Positions 27,501 through 35,267 of a stretch of 64,000 bases of DNA are shown here, piece after piece (within the stretch, counting starts at the first letter, position 1; each line of letters starts with the position of its first letter). Position numbers and translations under genes: made by a program. A model generated the notes under the pieces. The model saw nothing but the letters and a program-made list of their open reading frames with translations. It was not told the DNA's origin and did not search any database. Source of the DNA: Allorhodopirellula heiligendammensis (GTDB taxonomy: Bacteria; Planctomycetota; Planctomycetia; Pirellulales; Pirellulaceae). The stretch is taken from positions 62,001 through 126,000 of the forward strand of contig NZ_SJPU01000004.1 of assembly GCF_007860105.1 (NCBI RefSeq), given 5' to 3'.

Positions 27501-28713
27501 AAATCAATTTGCCCCGTGGCCGCGTGGCCACTGCGGTGAATGTCGCTCTCAACGCCTCGAGCATCTCGTTGAGTTCCTCGTCAGGCGACATCTCAGCATG
27601 CGGACGTGTGTAAACTTCCTCAACCTGGTCGAGAATTACGATTAATGGCTTATCCAGATGCTTTTCTTGTTCGAGCCAGGCAGTTTCGAGCGGCATCTCG
27701 CACGCATCAGGCTGATTTTGGATTGCCAGTTGCAGTGTCCCCAAGAGCCCCAGGCGTTGATCGCGCCGGTAATACCGGACTTCATAGTTTGGCTCCAAAC
27801 GCGGGATAAGGCCGGCATCGAGCAACGACGACTTGCCCACACCCGACTGGCCGTAGAACAGCACGATCGGAGCGGAGCGAGAAGCGGTCAGTTGGTTGTA
27901 CAGATCCCGAATCGGATGCCCCCGGCCAAAGAACAGGTCCGCGTGCTGTCGTTCGAACCAGGCGAGTTGCCGGTAGGGCTGTTCTGGCAAATCCTGATGT
28001 GGCAGCGACGGTAGACCTGCGAGCGGAGCATCGGCCGCGTCGGGAAGATTCCATTGATCGGCCGTCTCCGAGCCCGGACGCAGATACAAATTCCAAGGCC
28101 AACGGTCTCTCTCCGACTGCTGTTTTTGATCGTCGTTCTCACCGAAATACAGAGACCGCAGATCGCCACCTTTCGCGGTTTGCACCGCTGCGGCAGCTTC
28201 TTCGTAGGCAGTACGAATGGAGGCGTTCCCCGCCAATCCTTGGTAGAACTGACAAGCAAAATCGGTGGCTACCTGGTCATCGATCGATCGCGACGTTGAG
28301 ATCACCATCGAAACGTTCGCGTCGAGCAGATCCTGCGTTTGTGGCTGAGTGGAGCAACCGTTGAGAAACACAAGCTGTAGGCCACGCTGCTGGGCGAGAA
28401 ACGCAGCGAATCCGCCCGCATCTGCCGCTAGCGCTCGTCCCGCGGCGGACTCCAACAGCAGCTGATAGCCGTTGGCGTGTCCGCCGTAGTGAAAGATTGC
28501 AACGCGATTGCGATATTGAGGATCCTGAAAGACCCTAAAAATATCCTCGGCGGTCGCGTTGGCTCGCTCGACAACTTCGCACAATCCAGTCTGCCTCAAT
28601 GCCTGGCGAATTCTCCGCAGCTCGTCAGGCAACTGGCTAAGCGTGCTGATATTGCTTTGGTAGCCGTTCGCGAAGGCGAGAAAGACGATCGGTTTTTGGT
28701 TTGTGTCATTCAT
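24517..28713 (-). CDS. CHAT protease-STAND NTPase-membrane protein with long unique C-terminus
   Basis: ATG 28713 aligns with the start of the neighbouring paralogue; TTG 28728, with AAGGA upstream, is the alternative. The product has 1398 residues. Residues 7-185 are a caspase-like CHAT domain with the dyad H79 (FHYGGHANG) and C120 (FLNGCSTQ). A linker leads to a STAND NTPase (about 255-620): FFGRGHPIRDLY, Walker A GQSGVGKSS at 288-296, Walker B LIVILDQVEE at 357-366, and a winged-helix-like end (TRLAHDTLAPLIRERF). A basic patch (RTRRRRSRRR) and one membrane helix (703-721) follow. The last 660 residues are helical and unrecognised; they may be the sensor. It is the last of three tightly packed genes. 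The expected role is ligand-triggered oligomerisation with protease activation, by analogy to NLRs; this is inference. Confidence 0.92.
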   Translation of the reverse strand: MNDTNQKPIVFLAFANGYQSNISTLSQLPDELRRIRQALRQTGLCEVVERANATAEDIFRVFQDPQYRNRVAIFHYGGHANGYQLLLESAAGRALAADAGGFAAFLAQQRGLQLVFLNGCSTQPQTQDLLDANVSMVISTSRSIDDQVATDFACQFYQGLAGNASIRTAYEEAAAAVQTAKGGDLRSLYFGENDDQKQQSERDRWPWNLYLRPGSETADQWNLPDAADAPLAGLPSLPHQDLPEQPYRQLAWFERQHADLFFGRGHPIRDLYNQLTASRSAPIVLFYGQSGVGKSSLLDAGLIPRLEPNYEVRYYRRDQRLGLLGTLQLAIQNQPDACEMPLETAWLEQEKHLDKPLIVILDQVEEVYTRPHAEMSPDEELNEMLEALRATFTAVATRPRGKLIFGFRKEWLAELDEKLKAFQLPRKLVFLEPLSRRGIIEVVQGPARSPRLRDHYGLKVDDGLAEIIADDLLEDHDSAIAPTLQILLTKMWETAKDESYQYPRFSRDLYYRLKRDGILLRDFLDRQIALFGEEFPEDVSSGLLLDMLSLHTTPLGTAGQCSVEQLQDQYAHLDALLPELLQKCQSLYLLTIPTGNQKESSKATRLAHDTLAPLIRERFDQSDKPGQRARRILDNRSVDWRSVDVVDAPECSQHKMGPVLDDADLTTVEKGLRGTRNLDNVEQRMLRRSREERTRRRRSRRRLVGAFVAMALVVLGSLVWVEVARENLARKNAELLNQTAVALLSPIGDLSAETTLEEVDSLTQLERASLLSIDRSDPLLRAEALKVTLQGVQDDRLVTRMEPLAIAMVGIDRDSRRDVIDTYFTGNDFGDMNQRLKLSLAAYLELGYPADGSEHGLHERVLIELATQIVNDCHSKHDAHFNESRRVLLSLLSSNPDVEMKILSRLQEEYSRLTEHKPVRWLKLLKDVAMTQSIDVVMAEWEAARLQPDIHSPETEMICRIVVSAFPPAALISSQHHEQLNERTRFLIASETQKLNLTPNLFRILAGQFKQNRILGDSAIATRTLCKDEAQRILDGARASPTDCDILSFIVPVLDPEDDVRFDCIQAMLATNDRPVTEATLRRLLGIELSDGQWATVVELANDWLLTSDTSAAPKFESSGEFSTAMAIARVMKSSPRCQDPNWEGNRWLRQCHEVAGSMLMTGAAQWRAEQSQLFAATFTRSARESVREVLSQGVQKLNQGNPIAACHLFAAVASLDDSMREPEFGEVEAPAQAIKTLVESPETFRILCNYAPKFANSDLLAESGKMDCINAFRRKYSKGFNSILTPEQTRILAAEYVLLATFVDGSHDLLIPVRERLRKQLEITEYPETFEITARAILVGGTSLDVTDVLKHPLCFGSFRKEAIAQLRRKLKTEHGSGSVRDERDSVWNLVTEATSR

Positions 28714-28772
28714 ACGAAACCACTGCAATGGTCGTCCTTCGCGTTATGGTCGGTTGGATACAGAAATCGGAG

Positions 28773-31631
28773 TCACCGCGTGGCGGCGGACCTCGTAAGC
28801 AGCTCGTCGCAACACTCGCCCACGGTATCTGCCAGCTCGCTGAGTTTGCGCCTCGAATCCGCTGTCAACTTATCAAGATCCCAGCTGTGAAGTCCCTCCT
28901 CGCGGTACTTGTACATGGCGACTTCAAGGGTCGTGTCGCGTTCCCGGATGAGCTCGTTGTGCTGCAGCTCCACCCACCAAAGTTCGGCCCAATACAGCCT
29001 TTCAAACTCTTTCCTCCATACACTCATTGCTGCTCGATCGGGCGTCGCACTGGCAATGTTTCGTGTGACTTGACGTGCTCGATCGGTAAGGGCTCTGTTG
29101 AAGAGATCGCGTTCCATTTGACGTCGCAGATCTTTGGTCGCGTTGTCGATGGACGAGTCAGCGGCCAACGTGAGCTCTAAACCCGCGATGGTCCGTCGAA
29201 CTAACTCGCGGACCCTCAGCCTGCACTGCGCCGCAGGATGTTGATCCTGCCAAACTTCGTACGGCCCGTCGTATTGCTCCCATGCCTGAATGAGCTCATC
29301 GATGTGGAGGGCTATTTCAGAGATGGCGGGAGTGATCAGGCGAAGAGTGTCGGGATTGTTGGATTCCACCAGCGCATTGTAGGCGTCACGAGCCTCTTGA
29401 GCGGTTTCGGCCGCCGCAATCTCGCTGGCCCAACGCGGCCAATCTAAGTACAAACTGAGATGATCCTTCACACTAAACTGTGCAAACCGCAGATTCGTTT
29501 CCGCCTCATACCACTTCCATCCGGCAACCCCGGCGAGAATCGCGATGGAGGAAGCGACAAGGCCCCACGTCACTCTTCGGCGGGCGCGAACTGCACGACT
29601 GCTGCGGACGAGTTGCTCTTCTTGAGAGCTCCACTTTTGAGTTCCCTGCTGGCCGTCTTCAACCGTCTTCAAGTCAGTCAGATCCAACGGGGTGAGCCGC
29701 CGACCGTCGGTGCATTCCCGCACGCGTGCGTCCAGAATCCTCCGTGCCCGTTGACCGGGCTTGTCAGACTGTTCAAACCGCTGACGAACGAGCGGTGCGA
29801 TGGTGTCATGTGCCAGTCTCGTCGTTTGAGAACCTGCGTTGGCTGAATTGTCTGCAATGCTCAGCACATAGAGGTCCTGACAGTGCTGAAGCAAATCCGG
29901 CAGCACTGTTGATACATGCGAGTAGGCATCTTGTAGTTCTTTCAGCGAACACTGATCCGCCGTGCCGAGAGGCGTTGTATGGAGGGCAATCACATCCAAC
30001 AGCAAACCGGAATCCACTGCGTTGGGACGACGACGGTGGATCTCCTCAATCTGTTGATCCAGAAAATCTCGCAATAGAATTCCATTCCGCCTGAGCTGCT
30101 GATAGAGTTCTTGGGTCATCGGTGGATGCCCAGAGTTGATCTGTTTCGCTTGCCTCCAAAGTTTCGTCAGCAAAATCTGCAGCGTTGGCGCAACCGAGGA
30201 ATCACGATCCTCGAGTAGATCGTCGGCAATGATTTCTGGAAGATCGTGATCAATCTGCAGACCATACTGCATCTGCAATCGGACCGTTGAAGTTGGCCCT
30301 TTCACCGCTTCCATAATTCCCTGCCGCCCCAACCGCTCTAGGAAGACTTGCGAACAAGAAAGTCCGTATTTGCCGATCTGCGATTCCAATTCGGCCAACC
30401 ATTCCTTGCGAAAGGCCAACACGAGTTTCCCCTGTGGACGGCGATTCACGTCACTGAATATGTCATTGAGGAAGTTCAAGAACCTCTCCAATTCATCGGG
30501 GAGCTCCTCGATTGGTCTCGTGAACAGTTCTTCCACTTGATCCAGAATTACGATAACCGGCCGGCCAAGCTGCGTTTCTCTCGCCCTCCATGCATCCTTA
30601 CTCAGCCCGCATTGAGGGGGCAGCTGCAATGCCTGGCGAAGCGAGCCGAGTACACCTTCGTCGGCTCGACGCTCGTACGCGACATCGTATTGAGACTCGA
30701 GACGGGGGATCAATCCAGCGTCCAACAATGACGACTTCCCAACTCCCGACTGTCCGAACAGTAGCACAATTGGCGCGTTCCCCGGTGCCGTCAGTCGATC
30801 GTAGAGCCCCCTAATTTCACGGCCGCGGCCAAAGAAGACCTCGGCATCTTCTCGTCGGAACCAATTCAGTTGCCGGTAGGGGCTGGCAGGAAGGTCTTGT
30901 TTGGGTACCGGGGGCAGACCGAACAGCGGATCGTTCACCGCCAGCGGGAGACTCCACTGGTCAGCCGATTCTGAGCCCTCGCGCAAGTAGAGATTCCAAG
31001 GCCAACGATCTGTCGCTTGGATCGTGGTCGCTTCGCTCTGAGAATCACTCCCGAAATACAACGCCCGGATGTCTTTACCTGTCGCTGTTTGCACCGACGA
31101 TTGTGCCTCCTTGTACGCAGTGCCAACCGCCGCTCCTCCTGATAAGCCCTGATAGAACTGAAAAGCAAAATCGGTGGCGACCCTGTCGTCGATTGCTTCC
31201 GATGTCGAGATCACCGCCGGGATATTCGCATCGAGCAATCCATCGGTATGCAGCTGTGTCGAGCAACCATTCAGAAACACCAAACGCAATCCCTTTTGCT
31301 GCGCTAGAAATGCGGCGAGACCTCCCGCATCTGCCGCTGCCACGTTGCCCTCAGCGGATTCGAGCAACAATTGAAAACCGTTGGCATGCCCACCGTAATG
31401 AAACACCGCAACTCGGTCGCGAAGCCGCGGATTCTGGAAAACTTTGAAGATGTCATTGGCTGTCGCGTTAGCGCGGACGACCACGTCACACAGCTCCGCC
31501 TGTTCGGCCCTCTCCAAAGCTGCTCTCAGCTGCCGTGCTTCCTCTGACAAATGTCTCAGATATCCACCGGGCTCCTGGTGGTTGTTGGCAAAGGCCAGAA
31601 AGACAACGGGCTTGGGATTAAGGTCGGACAT
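28773..31631 (-). CDS. CHAT protease-STAND NTPase-membrane protein, shorter paralogue
   Basis: The product has 952 residues and starts at ATG 31631 (MSDLNPKPVVFLAF). The CHAT domain has H82 (FHYGGHANG) and C123 (FLNGCSTQ). The STAND NTPase has FFGRGREIRGLY, Walker A GQSGVGKSS at 293-301, and Walker B IVILDQVEELF at about 360-370. One membrane helix lies at about 688-706 after a short basic run. The C-terminal 245 residues are helical and charged, and I see no likeness to the C-terminus of the downstream paralogue. The front 690 residues match the neighbour block by block, so the pair arose by duplication with replacement or fast divergence of the tail. It lies 27 bases after the caspase-hydrolase gene. 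Confidence 0.92.
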   Translation of the reverse strand: MSDLNPKPVVFLAFANNHQEPGGYLRHLSEEARQLRAALERAEQAELCDVVVRANATANDIFKVFQNPRLRDRVAVFHYGGHANGFQLLLESAEGNVAAADAGGLAAFLAQQKGLRLVFLNGCSTQLHTDGLLDANIPAVISTSEAIDDRVATDFAFQFYQGLSGGAAVGTAYKEAQSSVQTATGKDIRALYFGSDSQSEATTIQATDRWPWNLYLREGSESADQWSLPLAVNDPLFGLPPVPKQDLPASPYRQLNWFRREDAEVFFGRGREIRGLYDRLTAPGNAPIVLLFGQSGVGKSSLLDAGLIPRLESQYDVAYERRADEGVLGSLRQALQLPPQCGLSKDAWRARETQLGRPVIVILDQVEELFTRPIEELPDELERFLNFLNDIFSDVNRRPQGKLVLAFRKEWLAELESQIGKYGLSCSQVFLERLGRQGIMEAVKGPTSTVRLQMQYGLQIDHDLPEIIADDLLEDRDSSVAPTLQILLTKLWRQAKQINSGHPPMTQELYQQLRRNGILLRDFLDQQIEEIHRRRPNAVDSGLLLDVIALHTTPLGTADQCSLKELQDAYSHVSTVLPDLLQHCQDLYVLSIADNSANAGSQTTRLAHDTIAPLVRQRFEQSDKPGQRARRILDARVRECTDGRRLTPLDLTDLKTVEDGQQGTQKWSSQEEQLVRSSRAVRARRRVTWGLVASSIAILAGVAGWKWYEAETNLRFAQFSVKDHLSLYLDWPRWASEIAAAETAQEARDAYNALVESNNPDTLRLITPAISEIALHIDELIQAWEQYDGPYEVWQDQHPAAQCRLRVRELVRRTIAGLELTLAADSSIDNATKDLRRQMERDLFNRALTDRARQVTRNIASATPDRAAMSVWRKEFERLYWAELWWVELQHNELIRERDTTLEVAMYKYREEGLHSWDLDKLTADSRRKLSELADTVGECCDELLTRSAATR

Positions 31632-31658
31632 ATCAAGGAATGCTCCACCATTGATGCG

Positions 31659-34600
31659 TTACCATTGAATGCTCGCCATGGCTTTCAGTCCTGCGTCGGA
31701 ACTGAAATAGTTCAGGTGATGACAGACAGCCAACTGCAATTGAGGTGCTGGCGTTCGATTGCCAGGCACGCCTTGGATGCTATCGTAGGCGACGGCGATG
31801 TCATGTCCCTCATTGCGATAGAGTGCATCAAATATGACTCCAGAACCGACCTTGGCAATCAGTCTCGCCATAATCTGGTCGGTGGATTCATAATAGTCGC
31901 GGATGTCGCCGGCAATGATTGTGTATCGCACATTAGGATCGAGACTGGAATTGAGCGCATAAATGAACTCCGAGGTGACGTTCATCTGCTCGAGCGTTGG
32001 GGTCACGTTCTTGGAACGATTCAACAGGTAGACCAACGCTCCAGCCCAGGGCGTGATTGCTGGGAAGGTGTTGATCGCCAACGTTGTCAGAACACTGCAA
32101 AGCTGCCTCGCTGAGTCGATCGCACCGAAAGGTGATCCAATGTTGGGCGTGCCAAACATCACGAGATGATCGACGACCGCATTGCCTCCCTCGCGCTCGA
32201 TGAACCAACGCGAGACCAGACCACCCATGGAATGCACAAGCAATGTCAGGCGTACATCATCGTGTTCGCTTAATCCAACTTCAGCCAGCTGCTGTTGGAG
32301 CGCGACAGCGGTGTCCGCAATGGACGTGCTGAGGTTTTCGTAATCGTAGGTGAGCACCAAATCGAACTGTTCATCGACGCTCCTTCCATTCGCGTCTCGC
32401 GCCATGGTCAACCCCTGGGCGATTCCATCGGTGTCTCCGATGATCCCATGGATTAGCAGCAAGACGTTCTTGGCTGCCGCGACACGCGCGGCCACTCCGC
32501 GCTGATGCTTCACAATTGAGCCATCTGACTTGTACTCGACCCAGCAGATTTTGTTGACATTGCTCCGTCGCAAGTATGTTTTGAAAAAATAAAGTTTCAG
32601 AGCGCCTCCGAGACTGCGGCGATTGTCTGGAATATTCGGCAGATGACTAATTCGGATCTGTGTCCGTCCGCCTTCGCACTTCGTCGGATCTCCTGTCAAC
32701 AGGATATGCTCGCCGTCGAAAGTTAAGGGCAAAATAAACTCGTCATCTGCTAAGTCGACATTCAGTTCAATCTCCAAGGGAGAACGAGTGAGCGTCTCGG
32801 GGTTTTGAATGTCGGAAAACTCCAACACGTTTCCTGTATCGCTATCGCCACGGGTTCCGGCGAAACTGAGCAACTCCATGCCTTGTCGCTCGAGAGCTCG
32901 TTCGAAACCCGCTCCTGCAACGACACCACGGCTCTTCGATTCAGGAGTGAGAAGACTCACACCAGCTTGGAAAGATGGATGGCCCTTGATCGTGATCTGG
33001 CGATTAGCAAGCGTTGTTTCCTGTTCGCTCACACGGCCAATTTCACGCACCAGTCTGACTCGAAGATCCTTCGTGAACCATTCGTTTTTGTGAGCAAGCT
33101 TCTTTCGCGGCGGGCCAAAACTCAACCCGCGGGTTGCCGAATCACCTGCGATCTCGCCAAGTTTTAATGGCTCTTGACCAATGAGAAAATCATCAACCTT
33201 CTCGGTGCTGACGATGATCTTGAAGGTGTGTATCGCATCGTCACCCTCGCATTCCTCTAACGCCAGGTTGAAAACTGCATTGCCATCGAGCGTGATGGTA
33301 AATTCTGCATCCGTGGGCTCGATCCGTTCGTTATACAAGACCTGGATGCCGTAGTCCTCCGAGAAGTGGGTCAGCAGCATGTGCAACGGTTGAGACGAAC
33401 GATTCTCCGCCTTCAGGGTACCGCGAACGACCTTCCAATCGCCATCCTGCGAATCAATACCGATGGTGATCTCCGCGCCAGGGTATTCGTACTGCTTGGT
33501 GTCGCTGAAAACCTCGCAAAATTTGAACGGCACATCGTCCAGCTCTAACCTCGTCGATTCATTCCGGAGCGTTACCGCTCGCTCCCAGGCAGCAATCCGT
33601 TTGAGAATCGAGAACATGTACGCGGCCGCTTGCTGCGTGTAACCAATGGCTCCTTGGATTAACTCGCCCGTCTCGCGATGCTTCAGCAAGTAGCGTCCAT
33701 CGTCTGCGACCAGCAGGTAACGTCCTCGTGCGGGTATGGAATGCAGCAAAGCAAACCCATCGGCGCGATTTTCTGATGCGGCGAGTGAGTCTTGGAGGAC
33801 GTCGATTCCCGCGGCATCCCCGTCGACGTTCACCGCAAGCGGCGGAACGGGCAGACTTGTGATCTCTGCCTGGTACCGGGCGGACGAATCTGCCTCGAGG
33901 TCCAGCAACTTCAAGTCACTTTTTTGCGGTCCGACTCGAGTCGTCGTCGCGTATCCCGCGAGTCGCGTTGGACTTGATTCAGAGTACAGGGCGAGTTCAA
34001 CATGCTGCTCAGGTGCACTAGCGAGCCCATGCAAGGCCCCACAAGCGACCTGCCAGCCGTTGTTCTCAAAGGAGACGCTGTACCGACGAGCAGCTTGCGA
34101 TGCCACCCCGCTTAAAAAATCGCCGTATGCATTGAAACTCTTATAGGTTTCGAATTGCGGGTTCTGATTGTCAGCCCGTTTGCGTACCATCGCGCGGCAG
34201 CGGACGAAGAGGTCAGCGTACGAGATCCGGGTTCCCGACTGCTCCAACACTTCGAGCAGCGTGCTGGTGAACACGCCCCTGTGATCGTTCCCCTCCCAAG
34301 CCTTCTGTACACGTTCGCACGCCGCGAGGAGGATGTGGCGGCTCACAGGAATCTCAAGTGATTCTCCTTTGTTCAACAGGTCGATGTAGAACCCGTCCAG
34401 ATAGCTCTCCAACGGCCGCTCGTGGGGAATTTCATGTGTCTGCCGTGCCCTGAACTGCGTGAAGTCATCCGCGCTGCGTGTTGCTGAACCCGAATGGCAG
34501 CAATCAAAGATAACGGCGAGATGAGGCGAATTTTTCGCAACTTCAGCCAACAGTACGGCTAACTCCTTGTCCGCCAAATCGGTGCAACCAGGGTCTCGAC

Positions 34601-34931
34601 TGTTGTAACAGACCAGACCTTCATCCCATCCGTCAGGATAAAACTTCCTAAACTCAACCGCCGACTTCGAACGAGCACCGTGACCGCAGTACTGGAACAC
34701 GCACACATCATCTTTATCAGCCCTGCCGAGATGTGCTCGAAATCGTTCGATGACATTCTCACGCGTCGCGTCCGCATCCAGCAATGTCTCGATATGTAAA
34801 CGGTTGCGATCATAGTTGTCCAACAGGTAATCGCTGAAGTGCTGGACATCGTTGACGCAGCCATAGAGCCTACCGACGTGAGATGGGTAGTCATTGATAC
34901 CGACAAGCAATGCATAGATCTCATTCGCCAT
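31659..34931 (-). CDS. Metacaspase (peptidase C14)-alpha/beta hydrolase fusion
   Basis: I use ATG 34931 (TTG 34934 precedes it directly). The product has 1090 residues. Residues 4-270 form a C14 caspase domain: LLVGINDYP, H84 in YCGHGAR and C145 in DCCHSGSATR, the metacaspase dyad. A middle region (about 280-800) is beta-rich, with probable Ig-like sensor or adaptor domains (GRYLLVADDGRYLLKH; EITIGIDSQDGDWKVVRG). Residues 820-1080 form an alpha/beta hydrolase: LLLIHGIIGD, nucleophile S901 in LVHSMGG, FGTPNIGSPFG, and a late HH pair (1071-1072). It resembles lipases of the PGAP1 type. The protease could activate the hydrolase or be activated with the downstream CHAT-STAND proteins. It is the first gene of that operon. 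No signal peptide is seen. Confidence 0.9.
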   Translation of the reverse strand: MANEIYALLVGINDYPSHVGRLYGCVNDVQHFSDYLLDNYDRNRLHIETLLDADATRENVIERFRAHLGRADKDDVCVFQYCGHGARSKSAVEFRKFYPDGWDEGLVCYNSRDPGCTDLADKELAVLLAEVAKNSPHLAVIFDCCHSGSATRSADDFTQFRARQTHEIPHERPLESYLDGFYIDLLNKGESLEIPVSRHILLAACERVQKAWEGNDHRGVFTSTLLEVLEQSGTRISYADLFVRCRAMVRKRADNQNPQFETYKSFNAYGDFLSGVASQAARRYSVSFENNGWQVACGALHGLASAPEQHVELALYSESSPTRLAGYATTTRVGPQKSDLKLLDLEADSSARYQAEITSLPVPPLAVNVDGDAAGIDVLQDSLAASENRADGFALLHSIPARGRYLLVADDGRYLLKHRETGELIQGAIGYTQQAAAYMFSILKRIAAWERAVTLRNESTRLELDDVPFKFCEVFSDTKQYEYPGAEITIGIDSQDGDWKVVRGTLKAENRSSQPLHMLLTHFSEDYGIQVLYNERIEPTDAEFTITLDGNAVFNLALEECEGDDAIHTFKIIVSTEKVDDFLIGQEPLKLGEIAGDSATRGLSFGPPRKKLAHKNEWFTKDLRVRLVREIGRVSEQETTLANRQITIKGHPSFQAGVSLLTPESKSRGVVAGAGFERALERQGMELLSFAGTRGDSDTGNVLEFSDIQNPETLTRSPLEIELNVDLADDEFILPLTFDGEHILLTGDPTKCEGGRTQIRISHLPNIPDNRRSLGGALKLYFFKTYLRRSNVNKICWVEYKSDGSIVKHQRGVAARVAAAKNVLLLIHGIIGDTDGIAQGLTMARDANGRSVDEQFDLVLTYDYENLSTSIADTAVALQQQLAEVGLSEHDDVRLTLLVHSMGGLVSRWFIEREGGNAVVDHLVMFGTPNIGSPFGAIDSARQLCSVLTTLAINTFPAITPWAGALVYLLNRSKNVTPTLEQMNVTSEFIYALNSSLDPNVRYTIIAGDIRDYYESTDQIMARLIAKVGSGVIFDALYRNEGHDIAVAYDSIQGVPGNRTPAPQLQLAVCHHLNYFSSDAGLKAMASIQW

Positions 34932-35267
34932 CAAACTGACTCTTGGTGTTGGAAGTCCACTCGATCACCGTTCTACTCACCGCATCGTTTCAGCCATGCA
35001 CGCCAACCGTGCTCATAGACACTCAAACTCCACGACGCCTCCTCGAAGCGGATGCATCGTATAGTCCAGCGGAGGGGGTGGCAATAGTTTTGCTATCTTT
35101 TCAACGAAGCCGTCTTCGGCGGCCAGTCGGATACGTCCTGCTGAATGTGAGTCGCAAACTCGTTGCTGCGTCGTGAAGCATCATCGTATTGAGACGTTGC
35201 AATAGATTTGATGATTTTTTGGTGTCACCGCTGAGTTTGGCAACTGTCAGCTCAGAGTAACGCTAGA
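34932..35267. other. Divergent region between caspase/CHAT operon and peptidase/MoxR operon
   Basis: These 336 bases must hold the promoters of two large operons facing apart. A tight GCCG-TCTT-CGGC hairpin lies near 35108-35119 but has no T-tract on either strand. No promoter pair is convincing by eye. A regulator binding here could control both operons. Confidence 0.45.

Noticed and set aside
24517-34931. CBASS, restriction-modification or toxin-antitoxin system
   Set aside because: No nucleotidyltransferase, methylase, endonuclease or small toxin/antitoxin gene is visible near the caspase/CHAT operon.
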